The translations under genes and the position numbers were made by a program. Source: Adineta vaga (Eukaryota; Rotifera). Taken from it: a DNA stretch of 64,000 nt. Positions 38,501 through 59,900 of the stretch are shown here, one piece after another; the stretch's first letter is position 1, and every line of letters starts with the position of its first letter. Below the pieces are notes generated by a model. It was not told the origin of the DNA, did no database searches, and was given only the letters and a program-made list of their open reading frames with translations. The DNA is taken from positions 8,494,001 through 8,558,000 of the forward strand of contig CP075494.1 of NCBI GenBank assembly GCA_021613535.1, read 5' to 3'.

Positions 38501-40071
38501 ACAAGTTTTATATCCGGATCAATAATCTCTTTTAAGCACATCTAATCGTAAAGAAAAAATATTTTTAACTATTCTAGGGTGCATGTCTCGAATTAATAAG
38601 TTATACCTGCTTGGCCATTCGTAAAAAATGAAATTGGAGATGGAAAAATTTGATTTGGTGTCGCATCTCCATCTTTTAATAGTGTATCAGTATCGTTTTG
38701 TGTTGTTAATTTTGGGCTTGTTGCATCACTTTTATCTGGTGATGCGAAATGTTTCGCATTGGTTGAAAGACTATTTGGTAGAAATGGTTCCGCATTAGAA
38801 TTCATTGAATTTGTTGCTCCAGATAAAGGTGCTTTAATGGGAAAAATCTGACTTGAGGATGAATAAATATGAGCACCCAATGGAAAGAAGATTGTTTGAT
38901 CATCGGATGCAAATGATGAATGAGATGATGATGAACAAACATTCCCGTTAATGAGTGCTGATTGTTGGGTGATATCTGAAGGTAATGCCATAGGATTGAA
39001 AAAGGAAAAGATGAAGTTACTTACCGACATTCGTCGAAGGTAATAACTGACTAAAATTAGTTGTATCTGAAGAAGAGACTTTTGATTGGCCAACAGCAGC
39101 AGCAGTACTTATTGATGAAACTGTAGTTAAACTATCCGATGATGATGATGTTGTATCAAAACGAAAATTTTCAAAACCAGGTGGTGGTCCAAGAGGATTT
39201 TGTTGTGATGCACAAACAAGTTCACTAACTTGTTGAAAAAAAATATCATCTAATGTATTTGGATTATCTGTTATATCATTCTTATCCATCGCTGTACTTG
39301 ATCGTGATATAGAAACAATAGATGAGGCAAATAGACCAGCCAAATCGGAATCATTTAAATAATTAGTATTTCCTTTCGTCGTAGCTGTAGAACCAAATGA
39401 ACTTGCATTGGATTTAGTTGTCGCAGAATAATCGAACAGATCATGTTTTGACGGTTTTTCATGAACAGCTGACATAATTGAAGTGTTATCAACTGCTAAA
39501 ACATTGATGAATAGATTTCATTCATACGAAATGACAATATACTAAAGTTATCACTAATCATAAGATATCTGATAGATAGTACTAACTAACATATAGATTA
39601 ATATGAAAGTAAACGTACTCGTTGAATTATTATTTGTATGTAAGGCCATTGTTGAACTTTGTTCACGAATAGGCATAAAATAGTATTGATCTGTTTGATT
39701 TACGGCAGCACTTAAAATGAAAATCATTCTAGCTCAATTATAGATGAACATCGAATAATTTACCTCGTTTGTGATTGTTGTTGTTGTGGCTGTTGTTGTG
39801 GTTGTTGTTGTTGCTGTTGCTGTTGCTGTGGTAGTGGTTGTTTCTGTTGTGACTGCTGTAGCTGTTGCTGTTGTTCAGGAAAAACTGATTGTTCGAAAAC
39901 TTGTTGATTGTAGTTTTTTTCCAAAATTAAATTAACTTCGTTATCACAGCGTGCGTCTTCGTTGAAACTAAACAATAATCTTGTGAATACATAAAAATTA
40001 AAGAATATAATATACTGTGAAGAAGTAGTTTGCGGACGGTGCGTCGTATTTTTTGAATGCAGAAAGTTCAT
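35521..40071 (-). CDS. Gln/Ser-rich protein with conserved-looking C-terminal domain, 764 aa
   Basis: Nine exons (40071-40016, 39967-39764, 39710-39619, 39495-39025, 38975-38607, 38221-37698, 37313-37167, 37100-36908, 35759-35521), in frame throughout. Two introns are only 48-49 nt and the last is about 1.15 kb. The N-terminus carries a polyglutamine tract interrupted by Pro (about residues 55-85). The middle is Ser/Thr/Asn-rich and probably disordered, with a GPPPGFENF motif and a second Gln-rich patch. The C-terminal 190 residues look folded (LNELCYRGFDELNALIQEQ, then LATGRPELRLRDLMFVFKSW, then AYLVIRQLVSMTQQARAAF) and helical. Composition suggests a nuclear regulator or RNA-binding cofactor, but no DNA-binding or catalytic domain is recognised. 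Confidence 0.75.
39775..39875 (-). repeat. Polyglutamine-encoding CAG/CAA tract
   Basis: Mixed CAA/CAG/CCA codons in exon 2 of the Q-rich gene give Gln runs of up to nine residues broken by Pro, Ser and Lys. Codon interruption makes it stabler than a pure CAG repeat. Confidence 0.8.
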
Positions 40072-42768
40072 TGGGATCGGAAATCAGATTTATTATCCGT
40101 TCGATGCATACAATAAGAAATTATTTTGATACAATCATTTTTTTATCGATATCTGTATCTATATTACTACTAAATGAAAAAAAAAGAAAAAAATCTTTCT
40201 TATCAAAACTTGACAAGTAAATAATCCACCTCGAAGAGAGATAAGTTTTTCTTCTTAGTCGTGTTGTTATTGTTTTTGTTGTTATTAAGAGTTACTGCTA
40301 CTGCTATCTAGTCCCTATATGATTATATAAAAAAAAGCCGTCAGACGGATGATGATGACGACATTGTTTAAAAAAATAGCAGCAGTATTAGTAAAACTTA
40401 TAGAGGATCAACAAATAGAGAGCATTTGATATCGAACACACAAATGATATTGAGTTATCGATAGATGGCGTTCAATACACGAAGATTTACATTATAGTTG
40501 TAATGAAAGTAAATGTCTTATATTTTCATTAGCGAAAGCAATCATTAGAATACCGATATAATTTTCTTAGTTTTGAACTTCTCACACACAGTTATTTTCT
40601 AAAATGAAGTACTTGATATAAGTTGTAATGTTGTAACATAACTGAAACAATCTTGTCATCAAAATTTCAAAATCATCAAATTTCATGAAGAAACCATAAC
40701 ATAGAATTCTTTGAAGTTTATCCAACTTTTGACTCTTGTCAAAAATTGACTAATGATTAACTTCTTATTGCTTTTTAATAGACAAACCATTTTCTCTATG
40801 CTTATTGATCAAAGTCATTCCGCTGCTGTTGTTAACATAAGCACATTCTGTCATGTTTCATCGAGCAGACTATTTCTAAGTCTTCTCTTCTCTTCCTTAT
40901 CTTGTCTTACACTCGACTTGTTTCATCACTATGAAAAAAGCTAATTACTTCGTTTATTGTCCAACTGAACGAACCTAATAAATCACAAAGAAAAGAGATT
41001 CCATGAACAATCATCAGTACTTTAGGGATCAATCTTTGTTCATCATGTCTGCGTGATGTTTTCATTCCAGTCTATTTCTTTTAGCGAGTTATTTTCTCTA
41101 TGGAATTACATGACTATTATCTACTAGCTGAATAGAGATCAACGATAAATATATTTCGCCGTTGGGTACTAATGAATTGAACATAACGGCAATATTTATA
41201 TTAGAGAAAAGAGCTCGCTAATTGCTCAGCATGTGAGTTTGGTGAATCTTTGTTTATAGAAAGAAATAAAAACCAAATTGTTGAATATGTCTGTATGTAT
41301 ATACTTAATTTTGACACATCGAGTTCAGAAGCATTCATTCTTTATCTCTTCTTTCCCATCCATTCTATACAATAAGTGTGTCAAATCTAATGAACTATTG
41401 GACTTGGTGTTCATTGAAGCACATCAATTCTGTTGTATTTAGGTGTCAAGAAAGAAGATCAAACAAATAGAAAAACAAAAAAAGAAAACGAAGAAGAATA
41501 AGAAGAAGAGATAAATACGATTTTGTCACTCGATCGTTCGTGTTTAAACATTATTGTGTATAATACCTTAACTTAATGGTGTCGTGTTGAATTGCCTTCT
41601 GGTCAAAGTTAAGTCTACAGATGGTGTCATGTTGTGTATATAGCCTTTCATATTCTTTTTTTCTCTATGAAAGAGAAAATAGATAGTGATAACCACACCC
41701 TGCCGACATCGCAAGAAGAACCTGTGGATCCACTAGCGATTGATGCATAACTGACACGAACATGCCAATATAGCCTTGATGATGAGAATAGCTGATAATG
41801 ATAGAAGAAGAAGAAGAAGAAAAAGAATGGCACGTCATCAAACAATCCTATCGATTATCGGTTCTACATTTTGTATCGTTAGCACATTTATGTCGAGAAC
41901 ACAGCGAGTAATGAATGGTGATTGTGGCATAGGAGCAATAAAAAAAGGGAAAAGAAAGAGAAAGAAAATTACTAGAAACGATGCCGACAACATTGGCGTG
42001 TGTATAAGATGAAAAAGAACGAAAATGATTATTCGATGTGAATTTTACACTTACCTGTAATCATGACTCAATCATTAACGATTATCAAACAAAATCGAAC
42101 ATTTTCGTTCTATTACAAAAAATATAGATTAGAAAGTTTATTCAAAAAATCTTGTATTCTTTTCATATCATTTATAATCTTTTCTTTAGAGTACATTTCA
42201 AATGAGATTTTTCATTTTTTCGATTTGACTTGCCCGCCCATATCGTGTCTTTTTCTTTGCTTTAATATACCGCTAATGAACTCAACCATAACGGTGTCCA
42301 TATGGTGATGTTTACCTAGGTGATTCAATGAACAAACGTCGTATAAGGAGAAGAAGAAGATGATGAAGTGTCCTCGGGCGACAAGAAATAGATAGATCGA
42401 TTGATAGATAGATAAATAGATAGATATCCATGTTAGTAGTGATCATCGTTTAACGGTTATATACATATATGCATTTATATATGGCGAGAAAGCAAGAGAG
42501 AGAGAGAGACTAGAACAGCTTGCTGCATATTTGAGATATTTATCTTTGATGGAATGAAGTATAAGCTTGAGGCAGAATCTATTACTGCTGTATTAAAGAA
42601 AGAAGACCAAAAAAGAAAAACAAGACTTTTGATATAAATGAACAACCACAATGTACAACATGCGAAAGAAATCAAGAAGAAAGCAAGAAAGAATATGTAA
42701 TAAAAAAATAAGACAAATTCTTCGATATATGTATGAATATATATATATATAACGAAAGATGTCAATTT
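40072..42768. other. Noncoding region, 2.7 kb, between the GATA gene 3' end and the Q-rich gene
   Basis: No credible gene. Short frames such as 40753-40944 and 41776-42012 are low-complexity (the latter from an AGA repeat). It includes GATA/GATT-type tetranucleotide repeats at 42388-42426, CGTCG-type patches and an AT repeat at 42738-42751. It probably contains the Q-rich gene promoter and the 3' regulatory DNA of the GATA gene. Confidence 0.5.
42388..42426. repeat. Imperfect (GATA)n repeat
   Basis: About nine imperfect ATAG/GATA units, 340 nt downstream of the GATA-factor stop codon. Each unit is itself a WGATAR-like core. Confidence 0.75.
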
Positions 42769-44326
<1,558 letters not shown>

Positions 44327-47300
44327 AGTTTGTTTGATCTAATTGAATAAAGAATGTGAAGATAAGACAAAAAGGGTTTTATCGAAATTTTTGATATCTT
44401 GTCTCCGATAGGATCTTTTGTTGAAGCTACAAGTTACACGCGTCGACCGGTAACATAGATAACAACAACTATTTTTTCTATGTCTGACTGGGTAGATTGC
44501 AAGATTCTATTTCTTTCGTTTTTTTTCTTCTCCTTACTTACTTCTCTTTCTCTCTCTCGTTTTATGGTTCGATGTGCAAGGCAATTTGTGTCTTCTTCTT
44601 CTTCTTCTTCTTCTAACGACGACTAATCAGATAAATGCATTCATGCGAAAGGAAACGAGAGAAAGCAAGACACAGTCATTTTCTCTTTTGCGTCTTTTTT
44701 TCTTTTTTTGTCCCGAAGTTATTTGCAACTGGATTGGTTGATTGATTAAATGGTTGATTTTGTCCAATGATAAAAGAGAAGTATGTCTTATCTGATTGGA
44801 AAAAATACAAAGAACGACAGCGAAAGGAGAGAAGAAGGAAAAAATCATAATTAATAGTTTATTTCTTGATTCAGTCTATGATGATGTTTCAGTATAGATA
44901 TTCAGTACAAATTTTTTTGGGATGATGGAAAAGATAAAATATGTTTAATTTGCAATAAAATAGTTAGTATCTAGTCGTCAATCATGTTGAATTATGAAGC
45001 GGCAATATTTGTCAAATATGTTTGAAGAAATACAAATTGATGAATGATGCAACAGTTCGAGTTTTTAAATTTGCTTTATCATCTTGTATACCACCTAGGG
45101 AGCTATTTAAAATATTTGTCAAATGAATAATACGGTATTGAACATTAAATGAAATGAATTAGTAGTTAAATGATGATTATCACAAAAACATAGTTCCGTA
45201 TGAGATCAATAGATGGCAAAGAATTTCTTTTCTTGTTTAGTTTTATAAAAGAAAAAAGTATAAGAAAGAAAAATGAGAGTGAACGATCGACTGATTTTGA
45301 TCATGTTGGTTACATCTCCTTGCTTGATGACGTTGATATTTGTTTATCTATATATTCAATCAATCATTGAATTAATCGACAGTATAGGAAGAAAAAAACG
45401 ACGGTCGACGAGTGTGACATACCATCATCATCATATAGATATATATGTTGAATATGTATATTTTAAAATGAAATCACTTTCGAGACGATGAATGAGAAAA
45501 GGAGCACATTAGATGACAGTTAATCGAACACGAGTGTAACTGTCATCCATGAACGAATCACTATGTAGAAGAAATCCATATGCGATTGAATAAAGACATT
45601 CTTGATATGAATTATCACCTAGACAAAAGATTTCCATTGTTATTCATTTTCTCCACATCAAAATGATAATTGGATCATTTGCAAAAGAAAAAAAAGAAAG
45701 AAAGAATCGGACTTTGCTTGATAGAAATAAGCTAGATATATGTGTATGCCCGAGGGTGGGCGTTACCGACTCTCTCACACATCTCTGACGTGCAAAAGAA
45801 ATGAAATAAGGAAATGAGTGACAGACAGATGGGTGATTATCTATTGCTGTTACATACATACATACAAATCGATAGACACTTGTCGGAATAACAACGACAG
45901 TTTTTATTATTTCAATTCTATCCGTTTGTTATTCTACTTTGACGCTTATTTCAAAGATATTCTCTTGATTCACACATCGAATATATTGATCATTAAAACT
46001 GTTCATTTCTATGACAAGGATCCTCCCATTTAAAATATGTTCATTTGACACAAAGAGATATCGATGAGTGTCTCTATCTTTCGTTTATAATTATAACTAG
46101 AAGAGTAAGAAAATTTGAAGAATATGTCGTCGACGAATACATAACTAGCAGCTGACTATCATTCATCAAAATTCATGTTTCTGATCTCTATCAATGTTCT
46201 GTCTGGAAAACAGACTAAATACACTCTCAACTCATCATGAAAAAGATGCCATCAGAAAGAACAATCTCTTCCAAACTATTTATATCGATCATTTCATTTT
46301 CTTCATCATTTGAAATCTCCTCCTATACTACAAATCATAATTAAACTATGATGAACCAAACAAAAATTGTAAAAATATCTAATGATAGACCATGAAGGAT
46401 AAGGTGTCCTTGACAACAATTAATTGGATAGGTTGAATAGAGAGAAGAAAAAAAACGAAATATACATACATAATTACTAATGATACTCATGAGAATATTA
46501 ATGTTTAGAATAAAAAGATGTTCGATTTTATCATATAGTTTTCTTTTTGTAATTGATGATTAATACATTTTTGGTTAGAAGGTTATTTTCAAAGTAGATG
46601 ATATTTCGTAATTGTAATGACAATAAATATGATTGGTAACTAAAGTAATTAGATCGATTGAATTAATTGTCTATTATATGTTGTATTTTTCGTAACAAAT
46701 CAAACGGTAATATGTCCGACGAACGATATAATGGATACAAAATAATTCTTTTATTAACTGTAACATCAATCATTGTGATCATAATAGAATATGATCAATG
46801 TATGCGAACGTCATATCATGATGAGCATAACTATTTTCACAGTCCGTTTGTTTAGACAAATATGAACTGAAAAACATGATTGTTTGTTTCAAAAATATCG
46901 AATTTTATCTGTAAATTCATAAGTAGTCTACTACATTGAGAACATATATTCAATTTTTTAAATTTAATACTCAAATTATGTCGTCATTTATTATTAATGT
47001 CTAAAAACCGTTGGACCATATGAGATATAAATGATCTTCATTACCGTTTTTTTTTTAGATTTTTCTTTAATATCTATTTCATCTTCATACGTTTGAATAA
47101 CAGGCACATAGTTATACGCATGACTGATACAAAATTTTGCTTACGTCATCATTTATCCACTTTTTATTTTATAGAATTTTAAATAATTAAATTTGAATAA
47201 GTATAAAAAGAAAGTATATTTCACGTGTATATTAACATTTAAATACACGAACGTTTCACACCTACACCCTTACCGATTGAGATATTGAGTACTTTCGAAA

Positions 47301-47365
47301 GTATATGAATGAACGTGATTCATTTTGAATATTCTATTTATATTTCTTTAGAATTAACAGCAACT
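44327..47365. other. Noncoding region, 3.0 kb, upstream of the GATA gene
   Basis: No believable gene. CT-rich and CTT-repeat sequence lies at about 44510-44620 close to the GATA gene 5' end, with small false frames at 44627-44848, 45273-45491 and 45644-46033. A 47-codon frame at 46712-46855 is noted among the rejected items. Likely the GATA upstream regulatory region plus the promoter of the plus-strand gene at 47366. Confidence 0.5.
44591..44614. repeat. (CTT)n microsatellite
   Basis: About eight CTT units, 265 nt upstream of the GATA start codon, inside a pyrimidine-rich strand. It could lie in the 5' UTR or promoter. Confidence 0.85.
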
Positions 47366-47683
47366 ATGAACTATCAATTATTTACTTGTGTTATTATTTT
47401 ATTTATACTTACAAGTCATCTTTACGTAACAATCGGTAAGATAATCGAAAAGAAATCAATAATTTCATTGAAAATGACTTGTTTTTCTCTTCGTCTAGGA
47501 TCATCGGTACATCAACATGACAAAAAGGTTTCTATTGATTTGGATTCAGATTTGGATTTGGATTTCAAGCCTGTGAAATGGAATCGTCGATCATCTCAGA
47601 TGAAAAAAGACAAAGGTCGATCACGTGTTCTTACATATGATTTTTTACTTCATAAATGGTTTATACGAAAGATACGAAATTGA
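47366..47683 (+). CDS. Small secreted protein or peptide precursor A, 84 aa
   Basis: Two exons, 47366-47435 and 47499-47683, phase 1, separated by a 63-nt intron. Residues 1-23 form a clear signal peptide (MNYQLFTCVIILFILTSHLY...). The remainder is polar and charged: an Asp/Leu alternating acidic stretch (SIDLDSDLDLDF), then a basic region with dibasic sites (NRR, KK, RK). Dibasic sites and small size suit a processed peptide, but there is no C-terminal Gly-basic amidation signal. An AG after a T-rich run lies 14 nt before the ATG (47350-47351), so a 5' UTR intron or trans-splice acceptor is possible. No family recognised. Confidence 0.6.
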   Translation: MNYQLFTCVIILFILTSHLYVTIGKIIEKKSIISLKMTCFSLRLGSSVHQHDKKVSIDLDSDLDLDFKPVKWNRRSSQMKKDKGRSRVLTYDFLLHKWFIRKIRN

Positions 47684-48347
47684 ACACGTTTTCTAATAGA
47701 ATTCAATAAAATTCTACTCATTATTCTTCTGAGAAACAAATTATTTGATGAATAATAACAATCTATTATTAAAGAGAACACCACCTAAGAGATTCAATAG
47801 AACCGTTTCTGATTTATATTATTAGATTGTAGATTGCGGGGAAAAGTTTTTCACTTGAACGAAGATCTAATAAATGATTGTCATAAAGAAAATTTGTTTT
47901 CTTCGTCGAGAAAACTATCAAAAATGAAATCGTCTAGAACGATTTGTTATCACCTATATTGATGAAGTATCTTTTCTTTTTCATACGCAAAACTAAACCT
48001 CCTACGCAAGGACATCATTCAAAATAGAACATGAGAAATATTTGTATACTATGAATTATTAATACTAAGACATTCGGCTTCTTCTTCTAAAAAAGAAGTT
48101 AATTTAATTATCTGTTTTATACATTTGTCAAGAAAGAAAATTCATTGCATGACATATGCGATTAAACAGAAGGTTTTTCTTTAACGTAAAATGTTTGCGT
48201 GATAATATAAACGTCAAAAACAATAACAAAATTCTAAACGAATCAATACCAATCATGTTTATTAGAAGAGGAAATAAAAGTCTTTGCAATATATAATACA
48301 TTGAACACAAAGTTACATATTCATTATTCTTCTCAAACAATAAATCA
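47684..48347. other. Spacer between the two secreted-protein genes
   Basis: 664 nt, AT-rich, with AATAAA at about 47706 downstream of gene A. A minus-strand frame (48128-48340) is a shadow. Nothing else recognised. Confidence 0.45.
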
Positions 48348-48824
48348 ATGGCAGTTTATCGTCCATATTTCATCTTGTCTATAACTATTTTTCTTTCGAT
48401 TATATTCTCATCATGTCATACTTATCAATTATTTCGAGATATACCGAGTATATTCGACAAATTTTGAAATAATTATCAACAATTTTTACTCTTCTTTAGT
48501 TCCCAATCGACCACTTAAATATCATATATTGAACGAACCTGATCGACATGTTGATCGTGTAAGAACAACAAAGCAATGAATCTTTTGTCAATTCGCTTTT
48601 TCTCTTAGATGAAACAATATCATGATACCATTGCGCAATTGAAACATTGGGGTCGATCAATTGACGATTTTGATAATGGTAATAAACATAACTTCTAATC
48701 CTATATGTCTATTGCGAGAAAATATGTATCTTTTTGTATATTTTCGAAATTCAGAATTATCTATATATTTTTACTTATAGATATTCTTCATCCATATAAA
48801 TCGTCAGAGGAGAACAAATATTAA
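48348..48824 (+). CDS. Small secreted protein or peptide precursor B, 90 aa
   Basis: Four short exons (48348-48447, 48500-48558, 48609-48678, 48781-48824) join in frame to 91 codons including the stop; none is long enough to show as an open frame by itself. Residues 1-27 are a signal peptide (MAVYRPYFILSITIFLSIIF...). The mature part is polar with a Pro-containing start (IPNRPLKYHILNEPD), then a likely amphipathic helix (DRMKQYHDTIAQLKHW) directly followed by GRS. W-G-R could be an amidation and cleavage site, giving a Trp-amide end; this is inference from the motif. It lies 0.66 kb from secreted gene A on the same strand, but the sequences are not clearly alike. Confidence 0.6.
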
Positions 48825-49333
48825 TTACAATTACAATTACAACTTTTTTTTCTTTCAAAATAAATCTATATCTACATTAATTTGTTGTATAAGTCTGACT
48901 ATGCTTTAAAGAATTCTTCTATCTATACTAATATGTCAAATGTTCATAAAAGTATAATTAGTTATCAATCATTGAAATCATGTTAGAGATTGTATATAAA
49001 CTGTATCTTGAAAATAATTAGCTGTTTTTTATGTTATTTTAAGAAAACAAGAACACTATACAAATATCGAAGGAACAACATAAGATGTATGTGAAATCTA
49101 TACTGATAAAATTGAATACATTATCTGATAATGGTTAACTCACAAGAAAGAAGAGGACGAAGAAAAAAAAGAACACAGCACACGTACAGATAATATATGT
49201 TAAGAGAGAGAGAGAAAAAGTAAGAAATCAAGGCATTATGTGTTGCATATACATGAAACAAATTCAATACTGTTGTTAGATGAGAGAATATCATATCACA
49301 AAGAGAAAAAAACGTAGATTCATCGGATTAAAG
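48825..49333. other. Convergent spacer
   Basis: 509 nt between the 3' ends of peptide gene B and the TRPC gene, including AATAAA at about 48859 and a GA-repeat at about 49203-49215. No coding sequence. Confidence 0.45.
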
Positions 49334-56293
<6,960 letters not shown>

Positions 56294-56309
56294 GTGAACG
56301 ATGTTATTC

Positions 56310-56334
56310 AATAATAATAATAATAATAATAATA
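56310..56334. repeat. (AAT)8 microsatellite
   Basis: Eight AAT units, 17 nt upstream of the TRPC start codon. It would lie in the TRPC 5' UTR or promoter and produces a false poly-Leu frame (TTA codons) before the true ATG. Confidence 0.85.
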
Positions 56335-56904
56335 CCAAAGAAAACAAAGACTAATAGTCTGAATTAGCAAGAAAGCGTTTAGACGAATGTCGACATACGC
56401 AGGTATGATTAGACTATCGAAAAAAAAGTAGTTTAATGTCTCGTTGTTGCTGTTGCTGCTGCTGCTGTTGTTCTCGTCGTTTCTTTTGATGTTTATTTTA
56501 TCTTTAAATAACAAGCGAGAGAGTGAGAGAGTAAAAAAGGAAATAGTTAGTCTAGAGGAACTGATTAAATTGATCCGACATGAAAGTTAAAAAGAAAATA
56601 GAAAGGTATAAGTGAAGATTCTCTTGACAAAACTACAAACAAATGAACCGCAATAAGTAAAAGTTACGTTTGATTTGTTTTTGGTCTCTATCGTCTAACG
56701 ATTAGTAACGCTTGTGAAAACCATTGCACATTTTAAGAAGTTGCGAACAATGCAATAGCTTTCGCTTCAATCGCACTCAGCTCTACATGTAAATGCTAGG
56801 AACGCGCATCGTACGCTTTGTCACTAATGAAATTCTTTCTGCTTCTACACTGTATTCTTTCTCTTGCTTCTTTTTTTTTGTCTGAATATAGACTGCGTTC
56901 TTCT

Positions 56905-56929
56905 TTTCTTTCTTTCTTTCTTTCTTTCT
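56905..56929. repeat. (TTCT)n microsatellite
   Basis: About six TTCT units in the intergenic desert, within a longer pyrimidine-rich strand. Confidence 0.85.
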
Positions 56930-59900
56930 CTCGTTCCTTCTATCATCCTGCTGTTCTCATAAACAGTGACACTAACTGTAAAGCAAGTGCGCTACCAATA
57001 TCTCGCGCATCCTTACACTACATGTTTACTTCTATCTCTTTGATCGATCTCATCTCATCATTCACTGATGATGAGAAGTGTAAATCGCGTATAAGATGCT
57101 TGATTCATCTCGTAATAGAACTGAAGTAATGATGATTATGCGATAGAAAATGAAGAGAATGCTTTCCTTTCAAGATGTACGTATCTAAAGACAATTAGAG
57201 TTAGTCATTATCATCGACATTTGTGTTACTATTCTATTCCAAGTATTGGATTATTTTACATGTGCGTTATTATATGTGACGTTACACAGGTAATCATGAT
57301 TACTTGAGACATAAAAAAGATAACGAGAGAAAGAGAAAGAGAGAAAACGGATATTTACATTATTTTCATGGTTTTTGACACAAGAATATGTCGTTAGTAA
57401 TGCTGATGTAAATTTTATACTGGAATGACGTTTACTGGAAGCAGAGTTGATAATATTATTCATCAAAAATATAACAGTGAAGAAAAAGAACAGAAGTCGA
57501 TTCAATACAATATAATACAATCAATTTATTGTTCATAATAGTATCAATCGTATCAATTGATACTCGCTGTGTCTATTGATTTCTTTCATTTTTTGCCGAA
57601 AAGAATTTTGAGCATTCAAAACAAAACCGAATACATCAAAAAATATCAACAGTTGTCGTCAATATAAAACTAAAATAGCACGTATAGGCCATCGAAGAAA
57701 ATGGCCAGATGGGTATTTATATAAAGCAATGAACATTAAGTGACATAAGCTATTATCCATGTATGACCTTACTAATCTTCTCTCTGTTTACTCATTGTCT
57801 CGGTCGAAGAACTTATGCTCTCATTTTTTACTGGATAATATAACTTCTTTACATTAGCACAACAGACAATTTCCAAGTCAGTTAGTAGTATAGACAAGAA
57901 GATCGAATCTGCATCTCGTTATTAATTAGGAAATATAGAAAAAAAAGAGAAAGAAAGACATCAATAGTCGAATACTCGATCGATAAAATAAGTAATCGTT
58001 GCTTTCTTTCTCCTTTTTTTCTCTCTCTCTTTCTTCTTTTCAATTTTCTGTTTTATTGTCTGTGCCTAATCATCAATACTCAGCATGATGAACGAGCAAT
58101 CAATTCGGCTATCAAAAATCTAGTCCAAATATAAGCTAATACAAATACATACATTCTTTTTTCTCAATATTTTCATCATTGATGAACGCTAGTAAGATTC
58201 TTTCAGAAAAACCAATCTTCTTCAGTCGATAAACATTGGCATTCATTTGACTAATGTGATGGGAAACTAACTATCAAGTAACAGAACAAGAAAGATAAGA
58301 AAGGAGAGAAGAAAAAGAAGAAGAAAAAAGGGAAAAGCACAAACAGAAGAAAACACCAGCAAGATAGATGTAGTCACGTTTTGTTGATTTATCTCTCTAT
58401 ATCTCGAAAGAATGACTCCTTGAGACAATTCTACTGATGGGAAATAGTTTCATTGAACATTCTTTTCTAACGAGTTCAGAAAAGTTTTGATTTTTAATGA
58501 GTGAAATTTGTTTTGAACGACGACAAAATATATAATGCCGATGTCGTCTTTCTTTTCCGGTAATACCTTAACGAACTCTCGAGCATAAAAGTATCGAGGA
58601 ACTGATTAACATAGATACACACATACATACTGTGAAGGTGTCACAGATGGATCGAATCGAAGAAATATGAGTAAAGCAAATTGATGCATTTTTTCGTTAT
58701 ATTTACTTATTCCATGACGATCGTCATCTGTTATTATTTTAATGTGAACGTGAAACACCCTCCGGCTTAATACTTCAAATAAAATAGAAGAAAAAGAAAG
58801 AAAACAGAAGGAAAACTTGACATTTCACTATTTCTTCTTGAGATATTTTATCTAGTGTCAATGAGACGATGATAACGCCAACGCTAAACTATTTGCCGCA
58901 GGGGTTCGAACAAGAATGACAACTGTTCAGTAAAACAAAGGTCTTCTTTCTTCAGCAAGATAATTAATCATTGTTGTCGTTAACAGTCACACGAATAACA
59001 GAGAAAGAAACAGAGACATCAACGAATCAATAAATCGTTGTATTTGCTTGTATGTATATTACTGTTAGCATGAAGGAAGAGAGAAAGAAGCATGTGAGCA
59101 GCACAAATGTCAATCGCAAAATATTATCAACTGAGCATGGAACTATCATACATATGTAGAGAGATACACATGTGTCATCTATCGATCTAGATCAATCTCT
59201 GTTTGATGAAGAGCAAAAAAAATCGAAGGACATCGAGAGCAAAAAGATTTGAATAAACAAATCAGGAGTAATCCGTTCCATACATATGATCTCGTCTAAC
59301 ACTGCTCAAACTGATAGCGGAAATGAGGCGAGTAAAAGTCATTCATCGGTCGATTTTCTGATATCTTGTATTTCTGTGCAAATGTCGACATAAGAGAAAA
59401 AAAATATCAAAACGTTTCTTTCCCTCTTTTTTTATCATCTGTCATCTGAAGATTATTTTCCATTTTTCAATTCGAATCAATGTTGATATATATATATATA
59501 TTAATATGATGACGAGACCCATTTGTATCTCGACGAATTAATGACAGAGAACAAATGGAAACACCATATGAAACCAAAGCAATCTTATATATGTATATAT
59601 ATGTTTGACAAGTCATCTAATGATTGTTCATGCGTTTCGATTAGCATCTATTTTGCATTCTTATCAATGTGTTAGTTGTCTAGAAGAAGAAGAAGAAAAA
59701 AAAGAAGAGAAATCATCAAAAGACATTTCTTTTTCGTTTAGAACGCATCTTATGTAACTAGAAGAGATAAGAATAATGAAATCATCCGTTTAAATGGAAA
59801 TTTCGAAGATTACAGTTGATGTTTATATTTGAAAGAAAATGTCGTTGATTTTGATTTTAATTTCTATAAATATACAATGACTAGAATATTAACTAACTAG

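Noticed and set aside
45644-46033. Two 71-codon frames on opposite strands
   Set aside because: Low-complexity, overlapping, and without splice continuity to other exons.
46712-46855. 47-codon frame with a hydrophobic stretch, near the secreted-protein genes
   Set aside because: No clean signal peptide cleavage region, no supporting splice sites and length is within chance for AT-rich DNA; not kept as a gene.
56818-57129. 103-codon plus-strand frame with signal-peptide-like start
   Set aside because: Its Ser/Phe-rich middle is produced by a (TTCT)n microsatellite and there is no homology-like content.
58895-58935. tRNA B-box-like GGTTCGAAC
   Set aside because: The flanking bases do not form a T-arm stem, and no A-box or cloverleaf could be built upstream.
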